From an uncultured Acetatifactor sp. (GTDB taxonomy: Bacteria > Bacillota > Clostridia > Lachnospirales > Lachnospiraceae), in contig CAKRUB010000045.1 in NCBI GenBank assembly GCA_934402375.1, forward strand, positions 1 to 17,077: DNA of 17,077 nt, written 5' to 3'. Position numbers and translations under genes: made by a program. Each line of letters opens with the position of its first letter. Positions within the stretch are counted from its first letter, which is position 1. The notes below the pieces were generated by a model. The model did not search any database and was not told the origin of the DNA. It worked only from the letters and a program-made list of their open reading frames with translations. This document shows positions 7,260 to 14,675 of the stretch, one piece after another.

Positions 7260-7456
7260 ATTGCGAAACTTATGTTTCTGCGGGTGACGTTGTACAAGAT
7301 GCACAGACCACCGCAGGCACGCTTGCGCTACCTTCCGCTCGCAGCGGTGCGTAAGTCTCCACAGTACGGAGACTAAGCACCGGCGGCTCCAGAGTGCACT
7401 GCTTGCGGTCAGGTGTATCTTGCACAACTGTTAGCTGAAATGTTGGGTTTCGCAAT
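7260..7456. repeat. Palindromic element, copy 2 (about 197 bp)
   Basis: This is the second copy of the element at 4847-5044, in the same orientation. The ends are perfect inverted repeats, ATTGCGAAAC (7260-7269) and GTTTCGCAAT (7447-7456). The central hairpin pairs AGTCTCC (7354-7360) with GGAGACT (7368-7374) around ACAGTAC. Its stem sequence differs from copy 1 while both remain paired. It separates tsaB-rimI from the next gene and sits between a promoter-like box and that gene's start. A MITE or a structured leader RNA are the main options. Confidence 0.8.
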
Positions 7457-7490
7457 AGAGCCGCGGATTACAAAGGGAGAGGAGAACGAA

Positions 7491-7736
7491 ATGCGGAAGT
7501 ACGAGGAACAGAAGGAAAAACTGATCGAAGCTGTCTGCAACTGCTGCGGAAGAGCTTTGAAGGTGGAAAATGGTTATCTGAAAGAGGGATGCGTTGCGGT
7601 GAATACGGACTTTGGGTATTTCAGCCGGAGGGACGGCATATCGCACCGGTTTGACCTCTGTGAGGATTGTTATGATGAAATTATTTCGCAGTTTAAGGTG
7701 CCCGTGGAGGAGAAGGAGGGTACGGAACTGCTCTAG
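7491..7736 (+). CDS. Small zinc-ribbon-like protein
   Basis: The 81-residue product starts at ATG 7491 after a GAGAGGAGAA ribosome binding site; the longer frame from TTG 7413 would begin inside the repeat. Cys16 and Cys19 (within CNCCG) and Cys57 and Cys60 (within LCEDC) form two CxxC pairs about 40 residues apart, suited to one bound zinc. Between them lies FGYFSRRDGISHRFDL. The tail is acidic. The gene is ten bases before RNase Z and probably shares its transcript. I do not recognise a named family; zinc binding is inferred from the cysteines, and a nucleic-acid role is only suggested by the neighbours. Confidence 0.75.
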   Translation: MRKYEEQKEKLIEAVCNCCGRALKVENGYLKEGCVAVNTDFGYFSRRDGISHRFDLCEDCYDEIISQFKVPVEEKEGTELL

Positions 7737-7745
7737 GAGGAAAGA

Positions 7746-8657
7746 ATGCTGGATGTTTGCTTACTGGGAACGGGCGGAATGATGCCCCTTCCCTATCGCT
7801 GGCTCACGTCGCTGATGCTCAGATATAACGGGAAAAGTATCCTGATCGACTGCGGCGAGGGAACGCAGATTGCCCTCAGGGAAAAGGGATGGAGCCCTAA
7901 ACCGATCGATATTATCTGCTTTACGCATTATCATGCGGATCATATCAGCGGTCTTCCCGGCCTGCTCTTGACGATGGGAAATGCGGAGAGGACGGAGCCG
8001 CTTCTGCTGATCGGACCGAAGGGGCTGACCAGAACAGTGAATGCGCTCAGGACGATCGCACCGGAGCTGCCGTTCGAGATTAACTGCATGGAGATTGCAG
8101 AGAACCAACAGGAATTTGCGTTTGACGGTTTTCGGATGAAGGCGTTCCGGGTGAACCACAGCGTGATCTGCTACGGCTACAGCTTCATGGTCGACAGGGC
8201 GGGGCGCTTTGACAAGGATCGCGCCGAGGAGCAGCAGATTCCGATGAAGTACTGGGGCAGGCTGCAAAAGGGCGAAACGATTGAAGACGCAGGGCGGATT
8301 TACACGCCGGACATGGTTCTCGGGGCTGCGAGAAAAGGGCTTAAGGTCACATATTGTACGGACACAAGACCGACAGAAGCCATTGCGGAGAATGCGGTCG
8401 GAGCTGATCTCCTCGTGCTGGAGGGAATGTACGGGGAGGCGGATAAGCTGGCGAAGGCGAAAGAGAATAAGCATATGACGATGTACGAGGCGGCACGGAT
8501 TGCGAAGGCGGCACAGGTGCCGGAGCTCTGGCTGACGCACTACAGCCCTTCCCTGACGCATCCCGAGGAATTCCTGGGAGAGGTTCGCAAGATTTTCCCG
8601 CAGGCGGTGGCGGCAAAGGACGGAAGAACCGTTGAACTGAATTTTGAGGAAGACTGA
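7746..8657 (+). CDS. rnz: Ribonuclease Z (tRNA 3' processing endonuclease)
   Basis: The 303-residue metallo-beta-lactamase-fold protein has the RNase Z signature. IDCGEGTQ at about residues 34-41 is followed by the zinc motif HYHADH (61-66) and GLPGLL. Later metal ligands fit His in VNHSV (about 138), Asp in TDTRPTE (about 206) and His in LTHYSP (about 265). KHMT near 243 matches the conserved HxT region of the family. RNase Z cleaves precursor tRNAs after the discriminator base, mainly those lacking an encoded CCA. The start ATG follows AGGAGG by four bases, and this ribosome binding site overlaps the stop of the zinc-ribbon gene, suggesting translational coupling. Length is normal for the short-form enzyme. 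Confidence 0.92.
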   Translation: MLDVCLLGTGGMMPLPYRWLTSLMLRYNGKSILIDCGEGTQIALREKGWSPKPIDIICFTHYHADHISGLPGLLLTMGNAERTEPLLLIGPKGLTRTVNALRTIAPELPFEINCMEIAENQQEFAFDGFRMKAFRVNHSVICYGYSFMVDRAGRFDKDRAEEQQIPMKYWGRLQKGETIEDAGRIYTPDMVLGAARKGLKVTYCTDTRPTEAIAENAVGADLLVLEGMYGEADKLAKAKENKHMTMYEAARIAKAAQVPELWLTHYSPSLTHPEEFLGEVRKIFPQAVAAKDGRTVELNFEED

Positions 8658-8684
8658 CGCGGCAGCGAAAGGATGGGATAACAT

Positions 8685-9260
8685 ATGAAAAAATCTACCA
8701 TAGCGATTACAATAGCTCTGATCGTCGTGATTGTTGGCGTCGTCGGTGTCTATGCGATTATGACCGGCAGAGCGAAGACGGAGGCGGAAAAGACGGTCAT
8801 GACCCCTGTGCAGGAGGCTCTCAGCCGTGACCTCGAGAAGAATTATCCGGCAACGGTGAAGGAAGTGGTCAAATACTACACGGAGCTGGAGAAATGCTTC
8901 TATAATGAAGACTGCACGGAGGAAGAGATCGAGCAGCTCGGTATGCAGGCGCGGGGACTGTTTGACGAGGAGCTTCTCGCAAACAACGATGTGGGCACCT
9001 ACCTGATCCGCTTGAAGAAGGACATCCAGAGCTTTCGGGATGCAAAGCGGCGTATCAGCACGATTGCGGTCGCGTCGAGCACCAGCGTGAAGTTCTTTGA
9101 GCAGGACGGCTACAAGTTTGCAAGGATTTACTGTGGCTATGCGGTGAGGGACAGTTCCGGTAAGAGCCTGATGGCGGGAAGGGTGTATCTTCTCCGGCGC
9201 AATTCCGACAGACAGTGGAAGATTTACGGCTGGGAGGATGCGGACGCGGTTGACAACTAA
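8685..9260 (+). CDS. N-terminally anchored protein of unknown function
   Basis: The 191-residue product has one N-terminal membrane segment (about residues 5-26) after two lysines and no lipobox, so it is probably anchored with the rest outside the membrane. The body, from [42 protein letters not shown], is charged and helical. The C-terminal third is more strand-like and ends [22 protein letters not shown], recalling an NTF2-like tail. It may be the Lachnospiraceae family catalogued as DUF6715, but this is from memory and unverified. It lies between rnz and tsaD in the cluster. No catalytic motif is visible. Confidence 0.7.
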   Translation: MKKSTIAITIALIVVIVGVVGVYAIMTGRAKTEAEKTVMTPVQEALSRDLEKNYPATVKEVVKYYTELEKCFYNEDCTEEEIEQLGMQARGLFDEELLANNDVGTYLIRLKKDIQSFRDAKRRISTIAVASSTSVKFFEQDGYKFARIYCGYAVRDSSGKSLMAGRVYLLRRNSDRQWKIYGWEDADAVDN

Positions 9261-9304
9261 AGGCCGGGAGGACAGAGAACACCGGAAAGTGGAGGAACAA
9301 GAAC

Positions 9305-10336
9305 GTGATACAGGAAAATGACAGGGATGTCTTGATTCTTGCAATCGAGAGCTCCTGCGACGAGACAGCGGCTGCTGTGGTGAAAAACGGCAGAGAGGTG
9401 CTGTCCAACGTTATCTATACACAGATCGCCTTACATACGCAGTACGGCGGAGTAGTGCCGGAGATTGCGTCCAGAAAGCACATCGAGAAGATTAATCAGG
9501 TGATCGAGCAGGCGCTTGCGGAGGCGGAGCTGACATTGCAGGATATTACAGCAATCGCAGTCACCTACGGTCCGGGACTTGTCGGTGCATTGCTTGTCGG
9601 TGTGGCAGAGGCGAAGGCAATCAGCTTTGCAACAGGCATTCCGCTGGTCGGCGTACACCATATCAGTGGACACATCAGTGCGAATTATATTGAACATAAG
9701 GAGCTGGAGCCGCCGTTTGTATGTCTTGTTGCCTCCGGCGGACATTCCCATCTTGTCGTGGTGAAGGATTACGGCGAGTATGAGATTATCGGAAGAACCA
9801 GGGACGATGCGGCGGGGGAGGCATTCGATAAGGTGGCACGCGCGATCGGACTCGGATATCCGGGAGGCCCGAAGATTGACCGTCTGGCGAAGGAGGGAAA
9901 TCCCGATGCAATTCCCTTTCCGAGGGCGAAGGTGGCGGAAAATGAATATGATTTCAGCTTCAGCGGTCTGAAATCGGCGGTGCTGAATTATCTGAACTCC
10001 TGTCAGATGAAGGGCGAGGAGGTCAACCGGGCGGATGTGGCGGCGTCCTTCCAGAAGGCGGTTATCGATGTGCTGGTGGAGCATTCCCTGCACGCCGTAA
10101 AGGCGTTCGGCTATGACAAATTCGCTATAGCTGGCGGAGTGGCATCCAACTCCTCACTGCGGACAGCGTTTGAGAGGGAATGTGAGAAGCGGAACATCCG
10201 TTTTTATCATCCTTCCCCTGTGCTCTGCACGGATAATGCAGCGATGATCGGCGCGGCAGGGTATTATGAGTTTATCAGGGGCGTCAGACATGGCTATGAT
10301 CTGAATGCTGTGCCGAACTTGAAGCTGGGAGAGTGA
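9305..10336 (+). CDS. tsaD: tRNA N6-adenosine threonylcarbamoyltransferase TsaD
   Basis: TsaD transfers the threonylcarbamoyl group from threonylcarbamoyl-AMP to A37 of tRNA, in complex with TsaB and with TsaE help. The 343-residue length is normal. [12 protein letters not shown] lies at about residues 13-24; the metal motif HISGH is at residues 119-123; [11 protein letters not shown] follows, and [13 protein letters not shown] near 307-319 supplies the conserved Asp. The start is GTG 9305, nine bases after GGAGG (9291-9295); there is no better ATG. All three of tsaE, tsaB and tsaD are in this cluster; tsaC is not in the window. Confidence 0.95.
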   Translation: MIQENDRDVLILAIESSCDETAAAVVKNGREVLSNVIYTQIALHTQYGGVVPEIASRKHIEKINQVIEQALAEAELTLQDITAIAVTYGPGLVGALLVGVAEAKAISFATGIPLVGVHHISGHISANYIEHKELEPPFVCLVASGGHSHLVVVKDYGEYEIIGRTRDDAAGEAFDKVARAIGLGYPGGPKIDRLAKEGNPDAIPFPRAKVAENEYDFSFSGLKSAVLNYLNSCQMKGEEVNRADVAASFQKAVIDVLVEHSLHAVKAFGYDKFAIAGGVASNSSLRTAFERECEKRNIRFYHPSPVLCTDNAAMIGAAGYYEFIRGVRHGYDLNAVPNLKLGE

Positions 10337-10343
10337 GACATCT

Positions 10344-11072
10344 ATGGAAGAGAAGCATTGCGTGATGATCCTGCTGGCTGCGGGAAGCGGATCGAGGATG
10401 AAAAGCGGGACGGCAAAGCAGTTTATGCTGCTAAGAGATAAGCCGCTGATCTGGTACTCGCTGGACACGGTGGAAAAATCACCGCTCATCGATGAATGTA
10501 TTCTTGTCACGGCGGAGAAGGACATTGCCTATATGCGGCACGAGATCGTTGAAAAGTACGGATTCCGTAAGGTATCTGCCATTGTGCCGGGCGGGAGCGA
10601 GCGATGGGAGTCGGTGGCAAATGCCGTTCAGGCGTTGGGGAACGGCGGGATGGCGGAGGATGGCTATGTTTTTATCCATGACGGCGCAAGGCCTTTTCTG
10701 ACACAGCGGATTCTTGAAAATATCTATCTGGAAGTGAAGGAGCATCGTGCGTGTGTGGCTGCAGTGCCGTCCAAGGACACTGTGAGACTGTCAGATGAGA
10801 ATGGGTTTGCGAGGTGTACGCCGGACAGGCGGGGGGTATGGATTATCCAGACGCCGCAGGCGTTTGAAACCGGATTGCTGGTAAAGGCGTATACGATGCT
10901 GCGCGAACGCGCGGACAGGCTGGGAAAAGAAAGTATCGCGGTGACGGATGACGCGGGGGTTGTGGAGTTGTTCACGGAGCAAAGGATCCGGCTGGTGGAA
11001 GGCTCTTACGATAACATCAAGGTCACGACACCGGGAGATATGAAAATAGCAGAGGCGTTTCTTGAAGCGTAG
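10344..11072 (+). CDS. ispD: 2-C-methyl-D-erythritol 4-phosphate cytidylyltransferase IspD
   Basis: IspD couples CTP to methylerythritol phosphate in the non-mevalonate isoprenoid pathway. The 242-residue protein has the nucleotide loop LLAAGSGSRM (about residues 10-19), with KQF downstream, then IHDGARPF, IQTPQAF and VTDDAGVVE, all family hallmarks. The start lies seven bases after the tsaD stop, and its ribosome binding site (GGGAGAG) lies in the tsaD end, so the two are likely co-translated. A related nucleotidyltransferase such as TarI is possible, but the motifs and MEP-type spacing favour IspD. The gene ends in a terminator stem. Confidence 0.85.
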   Translation: MEEKHCVMILLAAGSGSRMKSGTAKQFMLLRDKPLIWYSLDTVEKSPLIDECILVTAEKDIAYMRHEIVEKYGFRKVSAIVPGGSERWESVANAVQALGNGGMAEDGYVFIHDGARPFLTQRILENIYLEVKEHRACVAAVPSKDTVRLSDENGFARCTPDRRGVWIIQTPQAFETGLLVKAYTMLRERADRLGKESIAVTDDAGVVELFTEQRIRLVEGSYDNIKVTTPGDMKIAEAFLEA

Positions 11073-11097
11073 GCTTTGAGAAGCGCTTTTTATTTTT
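11053..11097 (+). terminator. Terminator overlapping the end of ispD
   Basis: AGGCGTTTCTT (11053-11063) pairs with GAGAAGCGCTT (11078-11088), 11 pairs including three G-U, around a 14-base loop, followed by TTTTATTTTT. The left arm lies inside the last codons of ispD. It would end the tsaE-ispD transcript. The wobble pairs and long loop make it moderate in strength. Confidence 0.55.
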
Positions 11098-11121
11098 GCA
11101 GGACACGGCGGGAGCCAGGAC

Positions 11122-11230
11122 AGGCTGTAATTGCCTGACTTGTTTTCAGGGTTCTTACACATTCAAACAATTCAGGCAATTACAGCCTATTGAGGGTTAC
11201 AATAGGCGATTCAATATGTAAGATGCCTGA
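11122..11230. repeat. Crossing inverted repeats in the intergenic region
   Basis: AGGCTGTAATTGCCTGA (11122-11138) is perfectly complementary to 11172-11188, a 17-bp inverted repeat with a 33-base spacer. A second pair, 11146-11166 with 11210-11230, matches at 17 of 21 positions and crosses the first. A third, GCCTATTG (11185-11192) with CAATAGGC (11200-11207), overlaps the right arm of the first by four bases. Four TCAGG half-sites (two per strand) occur. The structures are either alternative folds, a pseudoknot, or clustered operators. The 11231-11375 stretch is A-rich and I see nothing else in it. Confidence 0.65.
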
Positions 11231-11375
11231 AAATTCTTTCATAAAGATAGACACTTGAAATTTAAAATGAAAGAGCTTACAAAGAAAGTGCATAAATTAC
11301 GGATGCGAAAACATGCCAAAAATTAACAAATTCCACAAAAGTTCATAAAAAAACCAAAGAAATATTAAATATGAC

Positions 11376-11404
11376 TTGTTAAAATGCCCAACTTGTGATA
11401 ATAT
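11376..11404 (+). promoter_or_regulatory. Promoter of the sugar ABC transporter operon
   Basis: TTGTTA (11376-11381) and TAATAT (11399-11404) are 17 bp apart, with an overlapping GATAAT at 11397-11402. A start near 11411 gives a leader of about 80 bases before ATG 11490. The boxes are only fair matches. Confidence 0.45.
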
Positions 11405-11431
11405 GATGATACCGGAAGTAACATAGAAAAG

Positions 11432-11457
11432 TTACAGGACAGGTGAAACACCTGTAA
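11432..11457 (+). promoter_or_regulatory. Leader hairpin before the binding-protein gene
   Basis: In the leader, ACAGGTG (11439-11445) pairs with CACCTGT (11449-11455) around AAA; alternatively TTACAGG (11432-11438) pairs with CCTGTAA (11451-11457). The ribosome binding site AAGGAGG at 11472-11478 is not included. A GTAAC/GTTAC pair lies just upstream (11418-11435). Roles in mRNA stability or regulation are possible. Confidence 0.4.
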
Positions 11458-11489
11458 ACACTTACATTTTTAAGGAGGATTTTCTGAAT

Positions 11490-13112
11490 ATGAAGAAGTT
11501 GAACAAGATCTTCGCTTCTGTTCTCGCAGGAACAATGGTAGTCTCCATGGCAGCCTGCGGAAACGCAGAGGGCAACGGAAACAGCACCGGAGCTGCCAAC
11601 AATTCTGCTGAAGAGTCCAAGGCAGAGTCTTCTGAGACAACCGGAAGCAGCGAGGCAGATGCCCCTGCTGAAATCGTTAAGCCTGACACAATCAAGGTAA
11701 TGTGGGATGGAACCGTTTTCAAGGAAGGTGACAACTACGCTGAGGAGTTCTATCAGGCACTGGATGAGGCGCTCGGTCTTCACATCGAGTGGGTACGTCC
11801 TGATCACTCCAGCTATGCTGAGCAGGTAGGTATTGCATTCACAGATCCGAACACACTGGCTGATGTTGTTATCATGCCTTCTAACCTGTATGCATCCTAT
11901 GCATCACAGGGCAGCCTTTGGAATATGACAGATGCTTGGGCAAATTCCGAGACTGCAAATTCCGGCAGACTGACAGAGGCGGCACAGCAGAACATTGCAA
12001 ACTGGATTGTTGCAGGACCTGACGGAACCGACGGAATTTACGGTATGTACCCTGCGCGTGGTAATGGATGCGTTACCTATATCAAGGCAGTTGCAGCAAA
12101 GGCAGCTGGCTATGAAACCCAGGATTCCCTTCCTAAGACATGGGAAGAGTACCAGCAGTTCCTTCTCGCTATGAAGGATGCTACGGGAACAGCACCTGTG
12201 CTTGCTGCAGGACTGATTACCCATGAGGCACCTTATGTAAACTATCTGCCCGAGTTCTATCAGGATGCTTATCCTGAGTTCTATCAGAACGAGAACGGCG
12301 TATGGGTTGACGGCTTCTCAGAGCAGTCCATGATCGACGCACTCGACAGACTGGCTTGGGGCTATGCAAACGGCGTAATTGATGCTACAATTTTTGAGAA
12401 CCCTTCTACCTCTGCTGTACGTGACAAATTCTACCTCGAGGATGGAACCAGCGTGTTCACCTACTGGGCAGGTACATGGGCATACAACATCAAGACAAAG
12501 CTGGCATCCAACTTTACCGGCGCTGTTTACTCTGATGTTGACGAATACTCCGAAGCATGGGCTATGGAGCCGATCGCAGAAGTAGGAAGCTACATCGAGA
12601 GACTTTCTCCCATGATTTGTATCACAAGCTCTTGTAAGAACCCTGAAGGCGTATTCAAGTACTTCATTGACAAGATTCTGGATGGCGGCGATGTACAGAT
12701 GCTGTTCCAGTACGGTGTTGAGGGCGTTCACTACGAGTGGAACGAGGATCACACCGCAATTACCGGACTTCCTACACAGTCCTCTAAGGATTCCGAGAAG
12801 GTTTCCAAGACCACAAAGAACCTGTTCGAGGCTAACCTGAAGCTGGCTAACTTCGTTGGAACAGATCCTTACACCCCTGCAGATCCTGTTATTGACGAGT
12901 CCTTCAACCTGTTCAATACACATTCTTCCGCTGCAGCAAAGATTAACTCTTCCGCTGAGTACCTTGAGAACAGCGCTACACTGTGGACCGAGAAGGATCA
13001 GCTGATTGCGGCTGTTGCAAAGGGAGAGATGACCGGTGAGCAGGCGATCGCAAAGTACAATGAGGATTGCGGAGCAATCGTACAGCTCATTCTGGATTCC
13101 TTCAATAACTAA
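11490..13112 (+). CDS. Extracellular solute-binding lipoprotein of a sugar ABC transporter
   Basis: The 540-residue product has a lipoprotein signal, MKKLNKIFASVLAGTMVVSMAAC, with Cys23 acylated, then a Ser/Asn/Glu-rich linker to about residue 55. The mature part fits type 1 binding proteins of the large LipO/YtcQ kind that partner LplB/YtcP permeases and usually bring in oligosaccharides: DTIKVMWDG at the start, GIYGMYPARGNGCVTYIKAVAAKAAGY and LPKTWEEYQQFLLAMKDA. A strong ribosome binding site (AAGGAGG) precedes the ATG. Codon use looks restricted, with many AAG, CTG, TTC and AAC, as in highly expressed genes. The two permeases follow after a hairpin-rich gap. The substrate cannot be read from the sequence. 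Confidence 0.88.
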   Translation: MKKLNKIFASVLAGTMVVSMAACGNAEGNGNSTGAANNSAEESKAESSETTGSSEADAPAEIVKPDTIKVMWDGTVFKEGDNYAEEFYQALDEALGLHIEWVRPDHSSYAEQVGIAFTDPNTLADVVIMPSNLYASYASQGSLWNMTDAWANSETANSGRLTEAAQQNIANWIVAGPDGTDGIYGMYPARGNGCVTYIKAVAAKAAGYETQDSLPKTWEEYQQFLLAMKDATGTAPVLAAGLITHEAPYVNYLPEFYQDAYPEFYQNENGVWVDGFSEQSMIDALDRLAWGYANGVIDATIFENPSTSAVRDKFYLEDGTSVFTYWAGTWAYNIKTKLASNFTGAVYSDVDEYSEAWAMEPIAEVGSYIERLSPMICITSSCKNPEGVFKYFIDKILDGGDVQMLFQYGVEGVHYEWNEDHTAITGLPTQSSKDSEKVSKTTKNLFEANLKLANFVGTDPYTPADPVIDESFNLFNTHSSAAAKINSSAEYLENSATLWTEKDQLIAAVAKGEMTGEQAIAKYNEDCGAIVQLILDSFNN

Positions 13113-13144
13113 TAAGTAAGGAAACCATCATTAATTAAAGAAAG

Positions 13145-13221
13145 AGTCCGTTTTACAGCAGGGACAATATTGGGGAGTGCTTTCTCAATATTGTCCGGCT
13201 GGAAGCGGCTACGGATTTTTT
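13145..13221 (+). promoter_or_regulatory. Intercistronic stem-loop between binding protein and permease
   Basis: GGACAATATTG (13162-13172) pairs perfectly with CAATATTGTCC (13186-13196) around 13 bases. An outer stem of AGTCCGT (13145-13151) with ACGGATT (13211-13217) can enclose it, and a run of T ends at 13221. In many importers such a structure protects or partly terminates the mRNA so that the binding protein is made in excess. That role is inferred. Confidence 0.6.
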
Positions 13222-13256
13222 GCCGGAACAGACGGAAATGAGAGAAAGGTAAGCCT

Positions 13257-14660
13257 ATGTTGTGTAAAACCAGTAACGCTGAAATACCGAAAAAGGTGAA
13301 AAAACAGAAAAACGTTTATCCGATTGCGATCGCCGGAGCGGTGATCTCTTTTGCCGGAGGCTTTTTCCCGGCTATTCAGAACTCAGATGCAGTCAAGAAG
13401 TTTACCCCTGCCTACGGCTTTATGAATTATGAGCAGCCGGCAGTCTGGTATCTGTTTATTGCACTTCTTGTCGCCTCAGTTATTTTGTGTGCATTTAAAC
13501 TCGAAAAAATTTCCATTGCAACGACGGCAGCCGCCGGTGTTGTATATTGGATTACATATAATAGTATCTGTAACCGCCACGGTGCGCCGGGCATGCAGAA
13601 CGGCATTGCGAGCGCGATTGTCATTGTCGGTACAATCGTGGCTGTAGTGGGCGCGTTCCTGGATGTCAATAAAAATGCGGCAGAGCGGAAGCGGAAGAAT
13701 GGCGAGCTTGATTTCCAGTATACCGGAAACAAGTCTGTATGGCAGAGAGTGTATTACTACAGATGGTTCTATGTAATGTTCCTGCCGGTGCTTGTATTCC
13801 TTATTCTGTTCAATTACCTTCCGATGGCGGGATTGAGATATGCTTTCACGGACTATATCTCCGGTACGCAGCCAAAGTACGTCGGAATTAAGCACTTTGT
13901 AGATATGTTCGGATTGTCCGAGCTTTCAAAACTGTCGAGCAAGCAGTTTATGAACGCACTTGGCAATACGCTGGTGCTCTCTATTGTAAAGCTGATTCTC
14001 AACACCGGTATGGCGGTTTTGATTTCCCTGCTGCTGAATGAAATGCGTCAGATTCATTTCAAGAAGACTGTACAGACAATCATTTATCTGCCGCACTTTA
14101 TGTCGTGGGTTGTTGTCGCTTCCATCTTTAAGATGATGCTTTCAGCTTCCAATTCGGGAATGGTGAATCAGGCGCTGATCAATATGGGTCTGATTACACA
14201 GCCGATCGAGTTCCTGACAGCGGAGTCCAACTGGCGCTGGGTATATTACATGGTAAATATCTGGAAGGATACCGGTTGGGGAACCATTCTGTTCCTCGCA
14301 ACACTGTCCGGTATCAGCCCTGACCTCTATGAGGCGGCGCAGATCGATGGCGCAAACCGTTTTAACAGAATGCGTTATATTACCATGCCGGCACTGGCAA
14401 ATACTATCATTACCGTATTTATCCTGAATCTGGCAAAGGTTATGAACCTGTTCGAGTCCGTATTCGTTATGTACAACCCGTCCGTCTACAACGTGTCGGA
14501 TGTTCTTCAGACCTATATTTACCGGCAGTCGTTCAGTGGCGGCGCGGCAAATTACGGCTATACGACGGCAGTCGGCCTATTCAAGTCCCTTGTGAGCTGC
14601 GCGCTCGTCCTGATCTGTAATAAGGCGAGCAAGAAGGTTCGCGGACGCGGAATTGTGTAA
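13257..14660 (+). CDS. Sugar ABC transporter permease, LplB type, with an N-terminal membrane extension
   Basis: The 467-residue protein has its transporter core from about residue 162: WQRVYYYRWFYVMFLPVLVFLILFNYLPMAGLRYAFTDY, then YVGIKHF, as in LplB-type permeases. The ATPase-coupling EAA loop EAAQIDGANRFNRMRYITMP begins at about residue 360. Such permeases are usually 300-330 residues. Here about 150 extra residues carry four hydrophobic segments (about 21-40, 62-80, 86-102 and 116-136) before a charged linker. The start ATG follows AAAGG (13245-13249). It forms an importer with the binding protein upstream and the permease downstream. No ATPase gene is present, so a shared MsmX-like ATPase is assumed. 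Confidence 0.88.
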   Translation: MLCKTSNAEIPKKVKKQKNVYPIAIAGAVISFAGGFFPAIQNSDAVKKFTPAYGFMNYEQPAVWYLFIALLVASVILCAFKLEKISIATTAAAGVVYWITYNSICNRHGAPGMQNGIASAIVIVGTIVAVVGAFLDVNKNAAERKRKNGELDFQYTGNKSVWQRVYYYRWFYVMFLPVLVFLILFNYLPMAGLRYAFTDYISGTQPKYVGIKHFVDMFGLSELSKLSSKQFMNALGNTLVLSIVKLILNTGMAVLISLLLNEMRQIHFKKTVQTIIYLPHFMSWVVVASIFKMMLSASNSGMVNQALINMGLITQPIEFLTAESNWRWVYYMVNIWKDTGWGTILFLATLSGISPDLYEAAQIDGANRFNRMRYITMPALANTIITVFILNLAKVMNLFESVFVMYNPSVYNVSDVLQTYIYRQSFSGGAANYGYTTAVGLFKSLVSCALVLICNKASKKVRGRGIV

Positions 14661-14675
14661 AGGAGGGAGAAGAGA

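Noticed and set aside
7250..7465. Target-site duplication flanking the repeat copies
   Set aside because: Bases next to the inverted-repeat ends (GGGTA and AGAGC for copy 2; AGAAA and GACGG for copy 1) do not match, so transposition cannot be claimed from the flanks.
7761..9344. A 527-residue open frame on the minus strand
   Set aside because: It spans rnz, the anchored-protein gene and the start of tsaD in antisense, has low-complexity Arg/Leu/His composition and no domain, and is explained by third-position bias of the real genes.
11231..11375. Catabolite-repression or other named operator in the A-rich importer upstream region
   Set aside because: No sequence matched a cre-type consensus well enough; I saw only A-rich DNA.
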